A stretch of 64,000 nucleotides of DNA from Sanderia malayensis (GCA_013076295.1 RQOL01000616.1:248001-312000), one strand, 5' to 3'; counted from the first letter of the stretch, positions 21,041 to 32,744 are shown. Notes: a model not told the origin generated them from the letters alone. Numbers and translations are program-made.

Positions 21041-21496
21041 TGATCCCTAATGTCTCCTCCATTTGAACCATGGTCTAAGCAATTGCTTTGGAACCTCTGA
21101 TGAATGTCTGTTGTCACTTGGTTCTAACCAAAGTTGAAAATTTAACAGATGCAAATCATGAAAAATAATTGTTTGTGTTTACTTTTGAATGACCCTAACT
21201 GGTTTACTTACATTGTAAGTGATGTTATTTGCAAGAATTCTATGTTGCCTCTTAATCACTTGAAATGCGGAATGTGTCATATATAAGGCTGCTAATGTCA
21301 TGGCAACATCACTTATCCTTCCCTCTCTCAACCATTTTGTTAAGGTTATCATTTTTGGATCTACGTTTTGCCTAACCTTACTTGTTTTATGACAACATTT
21401 GAAGAAAGTGAAACAAAATTTATTTTTTAAGTCTATTTTGAATGAAAATTTGTGACCAGAATTCGAAAGTTAGGTCAGCGAAATTTAGGACAGTAA

Positions 21497-23139
21497 TTAG
21501 GCAGGGAATTTCGTACAACCATCTAGCAACCTGCCTAACCGAAGTTTTTAGAGTTTGAATCCACTAATTGAAGGTCACTGATTATTTTGAGCCCTGGGAC
21601 CATTCTGGTAAATGACCGGAAGTGGCATTTCCGGGAGTAAAAAAAATGCACGGTCAGCAAAAATTAAAAATGTTAATTTTTCAAATCTCATTTGAAAGAG
21701 CATTTGATACTGAGTAAAAAATAGTAAGAGACTAACATTATCTGACTTATAAATGAAAAGTTATGGCTGCTGAAACAAGCGAAGGACGTTGACAGCCCTA
21801 AAACTGATACGTAGAAATCAGTAGCATTCGCGATTACCTTGGAGATGAAGTGTGTCTCGTTTTACCAGCTTTTCATGCACTCACTAGGTGCGGTACTACA
21901 TCATATTTTTATAAAATTAATAAAATAAAAGCCATGAAAAGATTATCTGCTCAGCCGATAGCTGTTCAAATGCTAAAACCTCTAGGCCAAGATCGTAATC
22001 TTGATGACCAGAGCGTTGAGGAAGTCAAAGAATTCATTCGCAAGATCGTCTACAACAGTGCAGCGGAAGAAACATATGTTCAAACGTGCATAAATATTTA
22101 CAGAAATATGAAGTGTAAGTCCTCACTATCCCTTCCACCAGATCCAGATAGTGTTCGCGAAGCAATAAAAAGAGTTCATTATCAAGTTTTCACTTGGATT
22201 CACTGTTGCAAAGTCACCATTGAAGATATTCCTGCTGATGAAAACGGATGGCGTTAGGATGAAGGTCAAACCATTGTGCTGCCAGTATGGTTTAAAGGAC
22301 GCCAGTTTCCACCGTCGATAATAAGGAAAAATACAAGAAGGATAAAAGCCCATCCTGACGCTGATGCCGAGTTAAGCGATGAAGGTGAAGAACCTGCTCG
22401 AAAAAAGATACGTAAAGGCAGAAAGTCGGAAAAGAACAATCAACCGAAAAACCCACCCGTGTCACCCGTGTCGACTTATGATAATGATAGCGAGGCTGAT
22501 ATTGAAACTACTGTTGATTTTCATAACGAATCATTGAGCGAAGAAAGTGAATGGGAAGTGTCTGACTTCACCTCCTCTGAAGATTCTTTTGAAGAATGGG
22601 TGCCTTGAATCTGAATTGTGAAATATTTTTGGTGTATATACAACTTTTTATTGTTCTCATGTCTTTTTTCGATTACGGACCTCGTAGCCTATCAAAGTTT
22701 CCCACCGCAAAGTGAGTGACTATTTTTATATTTGTGAATAGTATCAGAAAGCTGGAAATGAATTGGTAAGTATCACTTATATTATATTTTTCGGCCGAGT
22801 AGCAGTCCGAAAGAAAGAAATCAGTTTTAGGGCTGTCAACGTCCTTCGCTTGTTTCAGGAGCCATAACTTTTCATTTATAAGTCAGATAATGTTAGTCTC
22901 TTAGTATTTTTTACTCAGTATCAAATGCTCTTTCCGATAGTGTAATCAGATTTGAAAAATTAACATTTTTAATTTTTGCTGACCGTGCATTTTTTTCACT
23001 CCCGGAAATGCCACTTCCGGTCATTTACCAGAATGGTCCCAGGGCTCAAAATAATCAGTGACCTTCAATTAGTGGATTCAAACTCTGAAAACTTCGGTTA
23101 GGCAGGTTGCTAGATGGTTGTACGAAATTCCCTTCCTAA
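21497..23139. mobile_element. 1.64-kb DNA transposon derivative with ~310-bp TIRs
   Basis: Arms 21497-21807 and 22821-23139 are inverted copies beginning TTAGGCAGGGAATTTCGTAC. They include a GGGAGTGAAAAAAATGCACGGTCAG-like block. Flanks are AT-rich and a target duplication is uncertain (TAA/TTA). The core carries a plus-strand ORF. A diverged sequence with the same end occurs at about 26072. Confidence 0.75.
21815..22606 (+). CDS. Transposon-borne protein with an H3TH-like GC(D)TTS motif
   Basis: Coding starts within the left arm side (I-R-D-Y-L-G-D-E) and runs through L-P-A-F-H-A-L-T-R-C-G-T-T-S to a TAG at 22255-22257. The same frame then resumes at once (D-E-G-Q-T-I-V-L-P-V-W) through an acidic, Ser-rich tail to a stop at 22606-22608. 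From memory, invertebrate genomes have many proteins with L-P-x-x-H-A-L-T-G-C-D-T-T-S, and the motif looks like the helix-hairpin of FEN1/XPG-like (PIN) nucleases. Here the usual Asp is Gly. Only the C-terminal half is present. Assignment to the nuclease fold is inference. Confidence 0.5.
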
Positions 23140-24276
23140 ATAATGAGCCCAAAACTTTTTGAATTTGCCGAAGAATCGCCAATTTTTCAAATTTCGAATG
23201 CCATGTCTCATGAATGGAGAAGCATAGTTCAGAACTTCCACTAAAATTTATTTACAATGTTGTTGGAAAAGTCTGTAGTGCTTGTGTATTGTATATTTCC
23301 AGAAAGAGATATCTAATGAAGACTGGGTGCAGGCCAGGTGAAAATTCAAGCATATAAAAAACAGAGGTTAGTATTACCCACACTGATTTATAAATATACT
23401 TATTAGTCTTTGCTAACATTCAAAACATGTCACTTAAAGATAATTCAGATATAGACCCTTCTCATTGCGCAAGGACAAAAATGGTTTTGTGAAATTCTGT
23501 CAGCAGCGACTATGTTAGCTGATTTTCAGGCACAAAATTGAAATTTATTATTCGAGGACATACCTGGTTGCTCTCCATCGATATGAAATCTTTCAAAAAT
23601 TCTGTTTGAGCTGCTTGGCTTTTGTTGAAATTGTAGCACTTGAACGTAAATTATATATCGCGAAATGGAAGCAAGCTATCGCAGGTCGACAATTCTTCGA
23701 ATGAACTAAAGTCCACGAAATATTCAGCCTAACGTCTTTTATATACAATGTTGCGCTTTATTATTACGATTGTGACGTAATCTTAATTAGGTGGTAACAG
23801 GGTGTTCAGTTAGGGTCTTTAGAGGAAAAAGAAAAAATTTGCATGCCCTAAAGTTTTTGTTTTTAAGAGAAATGTTGTTTCCTTGTGCTTGATTTCTGAC
23901 TTTTGAATAATTAAAAAGCTACATCTTGGCCGTTGTTCATTATCAATTCTCATTCATTTTTGGCATAAGTGGCAATCTCAACTGAGCAGTTAAGTGGAGG
24001 TACCCCCTAAAATATTTCAACTACTTTTGAAAACCAGTGTTTGATTTTCCTATGTATCTGAGCTCATATTTTTGCCAGTCGTTTGATAGAAACCCTCAAT
24101 TAAGGGAGACCCCTTGTTGGGATCTAATGAAGGCACTCCAGCCTCGTGCTTCATTTTGCATGAAAAGCTGTTTTCTAATGGGAAAGTTTCAAATGGTCCC
24201 AGAACTCAAACTTTCTTAAAATCCGATAAGTTTAGTACTCAGAAATTTCCTAGCAAAAATTTGATCTGCATTATTT
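23140..24276. other. No gene recognised
   Basis: AT-rich sequence with short chance frames only. I see no TIRs, LTRs or coding similarity. Confidence 0.5.
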
Positions 24277-24333
24277 ATAGGCCGTGTATTAGAGTAGAAA
24301 CAAGAAAGTAGACTTAGTTCTCTGTAACTCAAA

Positions 24334-24357
24334 GTTTCATGCTTACGCAAGCATCAG
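24334..24357 (-). ncRNA. Hammerhead ribozyme core, one core base changed
   Basis: The minus strand reads CTGATGC instead of CTGATGA before stem II, then GAAAC. The A to C change at an invariant position should abolish or greatly weaken cleavage. Confidence 0.6.
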
Positions 24358-24454
24358 ACAGACTATCTTAATGAAGTGAATCCCGATTTAAAGCTATATT
24401 TATGTACAAGAGGTGCGATAAAATTAAACAAATGAAATAATTATTCTTTGTTGG

Positions 24455-24605
24455 ACTTATCGTAAAAAAAGGCTTTCCATCGCATACGCTTGATGACGCT
24501 TTCCGTTTTCTCGATCAACTTCTTTAAAAAGGTATTCCTTGGCGGTATCGGGATGTTCTTCATTGAATAGCTGAACCTTATCTGTTCCATCTTGAGTGTT
24601 TCAGA
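24455..24605 (-). pseudogene. Penelope-like ORF fragment, minus copy
   Basis: The inverted copy of the 24796-24954 fragment, nearly identical over its whole length, sharing the S-Y-S-M-K-N-I-P-I-P start. Confidence 0.5.
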
Positions 24606-24753
24606 ATCGACAAGAGTGCTCGACTAATAAAGGAGCGTATTATATCTATAGATTCGTGTTGTCTATGCTGGTACCACAGTGCTCGATGTACAGAAGTACA
24701 GAGCGATAATAGAGTAGAAACAAGAAAGTAGACTTAGTTCTCTGTAACTCAAA

Positions 24754-24777
24754 GTTTCATGCTTACGCAATCATCAG
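24754..24777 (-). ncRNA. Hammerhead ribozyme core
   Basis: The minus strand reads CTGATGA, hairpin with GTAA loop, GAAAC: the same core as the copy at 25038-25061, in inverted orientation. Confidence 0.75.
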
Positions 24778-24795
24778 ACAGACTATCCTAATGAA

Positions 24796-24954
24796 ACACT
24801 GAAGATGGAACAGATAAGGTTCAGCTATTCAATGAAGAACATCCCGATACCGCCAAGGAATACCTTTTTAAAGAAGTTGATCGAGAAAACGGAAAGCGTC
24901 ATCAAGCGTATGCGATGGAAAGCCTTTTTTTACGATAAGTCCAACAAAGAATGA
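24796..24954 (+). pseudogene. Penelope-like ORF fragment, plus copy
   Basis: Encodes K-N-I-P-I-P-P-R-N-T-F-L-K-K-L-I and then I-K-R-M-R-W-K-A-F-F-Y-D, ending at TGA at 24951-24953. The KRMRWKA text resembles the N-terminal part of Penelope-like polyproteins in invertebrates (from memory, moderate trust). RT and endonuclease are absent. An inverted copy lies at about 24455-24605 on the minus strand. Confidence 0.5.
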
Positions 24955-25037
24955 TTATTTCCTTTGTTTAATTTTATGGCACCTCTTGTACATAAATATA
25001 GCTTTAAATCGGGATTCACTTCATTAGGATAGTCTGT

Positions 25038-25061
25038 CTGATGATTGCGTAAGCATGAAAC
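25038..25061 (+). ncRNA. Hammerhead ribozyme core
   Basis: CTGATGA, a small hairpin TTGC-GTAA-GCAT (stem II), then GAAAC. The two conserved core boxes are intact; the outermost stem II pair is T opposite T. Located in the terminal sequence of the Penelope-like unit, as known for these elements. Confidence 0.75.
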
Positions 25062-25197
25062 TTTGAGTTACAGAGAACTAAGTCTACTTTCTTGTTTCTA
25101 CTCTATTATCGCTCTGTATTTCTGTACATCGAGCACTGTGGTACCAGCATAGACAACACGAATCTATAGATATAGGCCGTGTATTATAAAGCCCCTC

Positions 25198-25580
25198 GTG
25201 CTTGATAGCAATTTCACAAAAAATAGCCAAATTAGGAGTAGATGCAAAACCCGACCTGTTTGCCAATGAATTATTGGAGCCTTTCTTTATCAACATGAAT
25301 AAGCCACCTTTACAAGATGAAACTGACTTAATTTTCTTTAGCATGAGAAATCCAGTACCGTAAATCCTCGACGAATTGATGTTGATTCAAAAATTGATGT
25401 TGTTACTGGGAAAAGAACACGGGGAATTGGTTTAGTTGTTCCAGCGAAGTATTTTGCATACACAGATAATCAGAAGAATGCTCAAATATTGGTGAAAAAA
25501 CTGCTAAAAAACAAAATCTTCTCGAACTCTCTGTACGCAACGAAAGCATCGTTAAAAGACCTCGTATATTATTATCTTTA
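25198..25580 (+). pseudogene. Unrecognised coding remnant
   Basis: Coding-like text A-K-L-G-V-D-A-K-P-D-L-F-A-N-E runs to about 25360. From 25372 another frame reads R-R-I-D-V-D-S-K-I-D-V-V-T-G-K-R-T-R-G to a TAG at 25579-25581. The second part lies inside the G-rich MITE-like element. Family not recognised. Confidence 0.35.
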
Positions 25581-25797
25581 GTTGTTTTATGAGCATTAAA
25601 TGTCCAAAGGCATGAATTTTTTGTGGTTTAACTCGATAAAACGCCATTTGTAACCTTAGAGAGCAAATGTCAGCATGTTTAGGGTGGGGGCTTATTCGAG
25701 GGGGGGGGGCTTATTAACACTTTGTAGTCCTAGGGTGCGGGCCTATTCGAGGGGAGGGCTTATTCGTGAGGGGGGGGGGCAATTCAAGGATTTATGG
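25358..25797. mobile_element. MITE-like element with G-rich repeats, TA duplication
   Basis: Ends CCGTAAATCCTCGA (25358) and TCAAGGATTTATGG (25797) are inverted and flanked by TA (25356-25357, 25798-25799), suggesting a Tc1/mariner-type insertion. The 3' part holds three decayed units of GGGGGCTTATTCGAGGGG. Confidence 0.55.
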
Positions 25798-26069
25798 TAT
25801 TGGACATTTTGATGAGGTGCTTTCTCATACGGTTATTGTTATTAATCAATTTCAATTTTAAGGCTTAGCAAATTGAACTTCATTCTTATAAAAAATGTAC
25901 AATGTACAGATTGCATGTTGATTTCAAACTCCTTTATCGGAAATCAGAGGGCCAAAATATTTAAAAACCTATGTAACTGAAAAAGAAGCCTGAATAAATG
26001 TTTTAAAAGTGAATCATTTTATGTAGTTTCTCCGTTAGTCTAATACTTGTTTGTCGCACCCTATTCAAT

Positions 26070-26580
26070 TAGACAGGGAATTTCCCACAACAATCTAAGG
26101 ATCTGGGTAACCAAAAATTTTAATGCTCAGAGTGAAAGTCTGTATATAGAAGATCAAAATTCCGAGTTGGGACATTTGGGAAAATTAACTGTTCTCAGGT
26201 GATAGTGACGTAATTAATTAGGCTGCAAGACACGGTCAGAAAAAAATCAACCATATCAAATTTTAAATCCAAGTACATTTTGGGATTGCTCTTGAATAGT
26301 TATGTCAACTGCCTAAAAGAACCATATCCTAAAAACGTACGGTTCCAAAGTTATAGGCCTATAAAGTTGCAAAAAATCAGGGGGTAACTTCACATAATTC
26401 CGATGGTAAGTTTTTTTGCCCCCGGCAAGTTAATAGATGCCATCATAAAATAAATAACAAATATGATATCTAAGTTTTATTGCCAGCTATGTTGTAGCAT
26501 ATTATAAGCTATACATCATGGGATTCAGATGAATTATGGCGCTTTTGTACTTCATTGTTACCCCCTGTTTTCCTTAAATT
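26070..26580. mobile_element. Diverged copy of the 21497-23139 TIR element (one end)
   Basis: The text TTAGACAGGGAATTTCCCACAAC resembles the arm of the 1.64-kb element, and ACGGTCAGAAAAAAATCAA further in repeats its internal block. The rest is too diverged to define the other end. An inverted GGGGGTAAC pair at about 26384 and 26562 may be internal. Confidence 0.35.
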
Positions 26581-26829
26581 TAAATTTCCTTGTTGTTTTG
26601 ATGCTAATTACATTTCAGATTATACATTGGATGTACAATTTTTATTCATTAGCAGGTTTGGCCATTTACTGAGTTGCAAAAATCACATGGGCTGTATCAA
26701 AGGGGGGAAGCATTAAGATTCATAATACAAAAGAATGAACATACCTTAACTATGAAACCGATCTAAGGTAGCGAGTCACCGCTAGACATAAATTCGAATA
26801 CTTTTCATACACTTTGGTCACTTAAATGT

Positions 26830-28080
26830 CTCTATGTCACACAGTTAGTTATATCGGAGTCTTTTGCATCGGATCTTCTGTTGCCTCAGATGTTGTTTGG
26901 TTCTCCAGGTGCACATCATCTAAGCCTGTTCTTTTTCTTCTTTTCCGTTTTTTGAACAGGTTCTCGAGCCATTTTTCTTGGGGGATGGCTGCTCTGAATG
27001 ACTTCTTTCGTAATCAGCCGAACCTCCATCTCTTGTTTTCCTCCCGCGATTGTTTGTAACTAATGGTGGAAATTGATTGCCGGCAAAACAGATGGGCTTC
27101 TCCTTGAACCGTCCATCCGCACTTCTCTAAGTCAAGATTATTAATGCTTGCTGCCTGCAACGATATCATAAATAAACTTGGAAATTAGCTCTTTGATAAC
27201 TTGGACAGCGGAAACGAGATCTGGGGGCAAAGACATCGACGACATCTTTCTCAACCACATGTACAAGGGAATTCTTGTTTGCACGTAATCTTCATTTTCC
27301 TGCCCGAATAGATCATTGGACGCACAAACTCTTTAAAATCGTTTTAATTATCATTTGTCCGCTTTCTGTCCCATTACTTTTCTACACGTGTCACACTTTT
27401 CTGTGTAAATATCATCAAACAATACGGGGACACAAACGCATGTCTAAGTTTTTATGCGTTTTGTGTACCCTGACACTTCCGCACAAGGTTACAGAAAAGC
27501 ATATTACACCGGCCTCTTTTTTTTCAATAAGTGCATATTCAAGTCGTATTCTCCGTGTAATTGCTTTGCAGCCTCACTATTTACGACCCCATATAACTCT
27601 TTTACACAAGCTATTCTCCTTAGCGACCCAGTATTGCTTTTTGTATTTGTTTCATGAAACAGATCAAATAATGCCAAGTGAATATTTTTTCCAGTTACGG
27701 GATGACCTTCCACTAATTATGTGAGACGTACTACTGTTGCTCAACGAGGGAAAAGAAACCTGGAGGCGATTCTCTAATGCAAGTTCTACGTTCGATGGGC
27801 TGCTTTCTGTTATCCTACCTTCATTTAGATAAAATCTGGAAAATTTTCAGCATCATCCTTGAGACTTTGAATGCTACTTTGACATTTAAATTCTACTTTG
27901 CGATTCACATCTGCAATGAGCATTACAAATATCACACTCAATTCATAATTCCTTTCACTAAATGCTTCAAAGTGAGCATACGCATTTACAACTGTCTCCT
28001 TATCCGAATTGACCTTCAAAATTCGCGATAAAATCTTGCATACAGTACCAACGGCTATACACGATTTTTTATGCATTCAC
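26830..28080 (-). pseudogene. Minus-strand coding remnants, family unknown
   Basis: Several minus-strand frames look coding but not continuous: 27825-28076 (Cys-poor, helical), 27504-27713 (G-H-P-V-T-G-K-N-I-H-L-A), a K-C-D-T-C-R-K-V-M-G segment near 27390, and F-R-A-A-I-P-Q-E-K-W-L-E-N-L-F with a KKRKRRKR patch near 26960. They may be exons or a decayed transposon ORF. I cannot name the family and the frames contain stops. Confidence 0.25.
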
Positions 28081-28763
28081 GCCACGCATGTACTGGCAGA
28101 TATAAAGTCCGATTAGAGAAATATCATTGTAGTTATGGATGCCATTTGAGTAATCCTGATAGCGATAAAATTGTTGCAGTTATTACACTTACGGAAATAC
28201 GTTTCGATGTTTTCTTTTATCACCCACAGTGTCGGAACCTTTGCATGATTAATGTTATCCCAAGGAATTGGGGGGGGGGGTTAGCCCACCGGCCCGGATT
28301 GCTTGAGTAGAGAAAGGCATTCACGGTCTTTGATTTCGATTCCGAAAACTATTCCGCCACAGAACGCTTGTGACCCCATCGAAATCACAAACGTAAACTT
28401 TTCTTATCTATATCTTCTTATATCTAAGGTATCTTTCTAATATCTAATTAGTGTGTAAGAAATTCAATATGGGGGGGCTCAACAATTTCTCTCCCCTCCT
28501 AATAATAACACCAAAAAATGGTAGGTCAGGAACAAATGGTAAGGCCAAACAAATTATAGCAAAGTAATAATAATGGAGGCCCCTCACAGACGACACCACC
28601 TGGCAGCCGCCGGAAACCTCATAAGAAACAAAAAACCAAAGGAATGCAGCCATAAGGCCATGCAAGCCCGAATAAATGGCATTCTCTACGGTGGTAGTTT
28701 TTGTTCAGTACCTTCAACAAGGTCCGAACGCTTGACATTTTGTTGTTCAGTACCTTCAACAAG

Positions 28764-29030
28764 TAAGTAAGTAAGTACGAATATTTATACTGGATAGCCA
28801 CTTCAGCTTTGATAGCTGTTATCAATGTGGGTCCAGTTGGTATAAACCCTTACCCCCAGAAATTCTGGATACTCATTTACCGACCTCGGAAGGATGGACA
28901 GCTGAGTTGGCTGACAGCTTGTAGTTCGTGATTCCGACCATACGTGGATTTGAACCAGTGAGGGGATTACCTCCAAAGGATCAAACCCAGCGCCTTAACC
29001 ACTAGGCTACACCACCGCTGGCGCGGCCCA
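28764..29030 (-). mobile_element. tRNA-derived SINE
   Basis: The minus strand starts GCGGTGGTGTAGCCTAGTGG, containing an A box (TAGCCTAGTGG), followed about 45 bases on by a B box (GGTTCAAATCC). It ends in a (TACT)n-like tail (28762-28780). Body and tail suit a tRNA-head SINE of ~265 bp. It is not a functional tRNA gene: no cloverleaf arms pair properly and a non-tRNA body follows. No clear target duplication. Confidence 0.75.
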
Positions 29031-30445
29031 AACGCAATTAAGGACTGAAGGTAACGCGGAAAAAGAGCTAGTAATACTAGTGAATGCCAGTGTTAATCCA
29101 TTCAGCGAGCCGCTTGTGGAAGCCCCATACGATGCTTCAATCAGCTGGCATTGCGGTTTAATATAAACATTGTTCAATCGGCACTTTTCGACAAACGGCT
29201 TAAGGCTTGAATTAAAGTGGCAAGCCAATTGAGACCACGGTTGTTGCGGCCCTTACACGAAAACTATGCACGGAAACTGGCTGTTAACGTTGTCAATGAG
29301 TGCTGCCGTGATGTTGATGTAAAACTAATAATCAGGACTAAAGCATCTAGCATTTGATTAAAACGATGTTTTGACATGAGTGTTTAAAAAAAAATATATG
29401 AAGAGGGGGCGCCCAGCGTGCCTGGAAGCTCAGGTATCGATATCTGATGTGACTGAATGTTGTCATTCGTATTTGACCTGTATGTGTATGTGACATTCGG
29501 TATTAACACCCACATCTTACAGCTGGATTTTGAAATTTCAGCAATGACCGACTCCAGCAAGCCATTCCCAATCAGCAGTGTACGCTCAGTTTGAAATCAA
29601 AGAAAAAATTCAAATCTTTGTTGATATGACTTGACCATGAAAACAAAAACAATACCAAAAACAGAAAAGAAATGTCGAAAAAACCCCAGATAAAAAAAAC
29701 TAAAGTAAATGGACATAATCACAGGAATTCAATTTTAGCTAATTGTTCTCACGACAAGAAAGCAACTATTTTTTTTTATCTAACTAAAAAAAATGCGGTT
29801 TGGGGGCCTTGTCGATTCTGGCCACGAAAAAAGTTAATAAACAGCAGATAAGGCAAGCCAAATATCGTTTCCCAATGTTTCTAAAAAGTCTCACTGTAAT
29901 GACACAGACAAACACACAAACACAAACGGGTTCGTGTCTGAAAAGGTTAGCATGTGTGCAGAATAGCAAAAGACCTTGCCGCCAGCCACCGGTATGTTTA
30001 TGAAGGCTGGCCATGGCCACGTATGCAACGTAAAGCAAATGTGGGAATGGGTGTTACCTATTGAACTGTAGATATTTGAATGAAAAACGCACACTTATCA
30101 GAATTGGTCCAATACTTATAAACGGAAACAGCGCCTCCGACAAACAGCGTCGAAATTGTGCTCAATTGCAGACTATGCAAGATTTAATGCCAAATGACAA
30201 TCGCTGCTCAAAACTATACCGAAGCACAATGCTATGCCAGGCCGGTTTGGAATTGCATAGGACACTTGCGTGAACCAGTTCGGTTTTAGGGTGAACATTG
30301 TCTGTTTACGCCAGCAACTAGAACAAATACAGCCTTGAAATAAGGAACATGAACCAAATAGAGTTAAATCCCCTGCGGTTGCCAAAACCCTTACGGCAAG
30401 CGCGACAAAGTTTTGACCACGGGTTTTCAAGTTGTCATACTTTCA
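29031..30445. other. No gene recognised
   Basis: Short frames on both strands, none with recognisable domains. An A-rich stretch at 29640-29800 and a CACAAACACAAAC tract near 29910-29925 are simple sequence. Confidence 0.45.
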
Positions 30446-30449
30446 GAAT

Positions 30450-31640
30450 TTAAGGAAAACCAGAAAAAAAGAGCCACTGTACAGAGCTTATGGCTAGTAT
30501 AAAAGTATAATGGCATTTGGCAACTGTAAAGTCTTTGTGTTGTAATGAATGGCACGTTACTGAACCCACAAATTTGCTAGTGGGACATTGGAATGCTGTG
30601 AAAAAAGACAGCGAACTGCTGGCATAGCTCATGCAATCCCGGTGGTCATTTAAAGCGAAAAATAGACTGGGTAGAATGGAACGCGATTTGGATTGCGGCA
30701 ATTTTGGATGTAAGAGGACTGCGCGTAACATATCTTTAACTGAACGAATGTTTCTCTCGGCAAACCCGTTACCGGGACTGTGATATGCGGAGGAGCGACG
30801 CTTTTCTATCCCCAACTGCAAACAAAGATCTGACATAACCTGACCATCAACGTTGGAACCTTGATCGGTGAGAAGGTAATGCGGCACTCCATGGAAGAAA
30901 GCCCATTGCTTTTCAAATGCCTCCTTGATAACAATTGCGGTTTCGTCTTTGAGAGGGATCATCTGAATGTATTTCGAAAAAATGTCACCAACTAACAAAA
31001 TATATTGATAACCATTTGTATCTTTAGGTACGTAAACTATATCAAGCGAAACAAATTGCATTGGGGCATTTGGAATGAACATCTGGACCAATGGTGCTTT
31101 TGGTGGGCGAGAGTCAGACTTTGTTTGTTGACAAGTTGTACATCCCGAGTGAAATGAACGCATATGTTTGCCAGTAAAACCGGGCTTTCAGTAAACTATA
31201 CATCTTAACAATTCCGAAATGAGCGGTGCTGTGATGTTCTGCTACAATTTATTGTCTCAGAGCAGGTGGTAAAACTTGTCTTTCAGACTTAGTTAAGATT
31301 CCTTTTTCCGCTTAGCTGTTGTTAAACCCTTTTCAACCGCCCTGAGTCGACAGTTTTTCCATCAGTACTAAGTTGTATAGCGTGCGAAATTAAAGGATCT
31401 TGCATTTCCTGGCATTTTATCTGTGCTTCAAAACTGTCCACATCTTCAAAGTTATGCACCTTGTTTTCAAAGGAAGAATTTGGTTGTGATGTTTCTGCGG
31501 ATGTGTTTCTAGATAATGCATCGGCTTTTACATTCTTGCGTCCAGGGATATACTGAATAGAGTAGTCAAATTTTTCCACTTCTGCTATCCAGCGGCCGAT
31601 TTTACCACGCGGTTCTTTCTGGTTGCGTAGATGCTTCAAC
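30450..31640 (-). pseudogene. Ty3/Gypsy pol remnant (RNase H end and integrase)
   Basis: Minus strand. The end of RNase H (I-Q-Y-I-P-G-R-K-N-V-K-A-D-A-L-S-R, 31500-31570) precedes an integrase core with S-L-D-I-V-Y-V, T-D-Q-G-S-N-V-D-G and G-N-G-F-A-E-R-N, so D, D and E are all visible. Upstream pol is cut off at 31640, and after about 30640 the reading becomes degenerate. No LTRs found. It differs in sequence from the other three Gypsy copies here. Confidence 0.8.
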
Positions 31641-32740
31641 CGGCTGTGGTATCAAATTGTAGTATTTGAAACAAATTATAGAAATATTCATGTAAGATTT
31701 TTCCTTGTGGCGTTTAACCTTGTTTTTGTTACTCTGAAAAAAAGTTATGGCAAGATCGGATTTGTCAAATCACATTCCGAAAATGCTAAACAAAGACTTA
31801 AAACCTTGAATTCTAAAAAGTCAGACGGCTACATGAAAAATTTTTACGTTTTTAAAATTCTCTTTGAAATGAGAGAGAATTTGCGTGGCTTTGAGTAAAA
31901 GAAATTATAATTATCTGCGTTTTAATTACTCAACTTCAATAAAATTTTGTGAATATTTTTTAAGGGACCTCTTCGCAGTTTTCTTTTAATATTATTATAA
32001 AACAATAAGATATAGTTTAAATTATGTTTTTGTTTGAAAATCTATCAAATTCTGAGTATATTTATGCCAAAGAAATTCGCTGTAGAAAGCCCGTTTGGTA
32101 GTTTTATATTGCTATGTAAAATTTCTTGCTCAGGCCTAGGGCCACTTCTAGACGCCATTTTTTATCCGGTGGTGCAATACTTTTGCTCACTAAGTGTAAT
32201 AGGCAAGGTGAAAAATCGCATGCGGATATGTCGGCTAGAGGGACAACAAAGCAAGATGAGCCCAGTGCAATGATGCAAGTGCAGTAAATAATTAATACCC
32301 AACTATAAAGTATTAAGAAACGACCTCACCGGATAACTTCAGTCAGGCGTCATATTGTCATCAGCAGTGACGCACTTCTCAGAAACTTCTCGTAAGATTT
32401 GACAAAACAAGACATGAAGAAATTGTGCTATTGCTATGAGCTTCAGCGAATAATGATTGGATAGGCTGCTTACCAAACAACTATATGCCTAAGGGTGTAG
32501 TGAGTCTGATAATGCTCTGCGAATGTGCGTCGTTCATCAAAACGTGCCGCACGAGACTGATTGGTGATAGTTCTGAAGGGCCCCCAGGTATCACAGGTAT
32601 GTTGATGAGCTGTGTATGGCAGCTTGTATCCGACTTGGCAAGAAGATGTATTATATTGGCAACCACGCGATAAAGCAATTATCTTTCGGACATTAATCCC
32701 GCTTAATTTTTGGATTAACTAGCATCTAAATTCAATCTAT
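31641..32740. other. No gene recognised between two Gypsy remnants
   Basis: AT-rich up to about 32060, then mixed sequence. No coding similarity, LTR or TIR could be assigned. Confidence 0.45.
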
Positions 32741-32744
32741 ACAC

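Larger units (their letters stand above)
24277..25186. mobile_element. Inverted, dimeric Penelope-like unit with 15-bp target duplication
   Basis: The 15-mer ATAGGCCGTGTATTA flanks the insertion (24277-24291 and 25172-25186). Inside, 24292-24777 is in minus orientation (terminal sequence, short ORF, terminal sequence) and 24790-25171 in plus orientation (ORF, terminal sequence). The short ORF occurs in both orientations. Each terminal sequence carries a hammerhead ribozyme core. Penelope-like retroelements are known for such partly inverted pLTRs with hammerheads and for variable target duplications. Confidence 0.8.

Noticed and set aside
28268..28280. G-run as a regulatory quadruplex
   Set aside because: A single homopolymer of about ten G cannot form an intramolecular quadruplex by itself; probably simple sequence.
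28948..29030. A functional tRNA gene
   Set aside because: Only A and B boxes match; the anticodon and acceptor arms do not pair and a SINE body follows.
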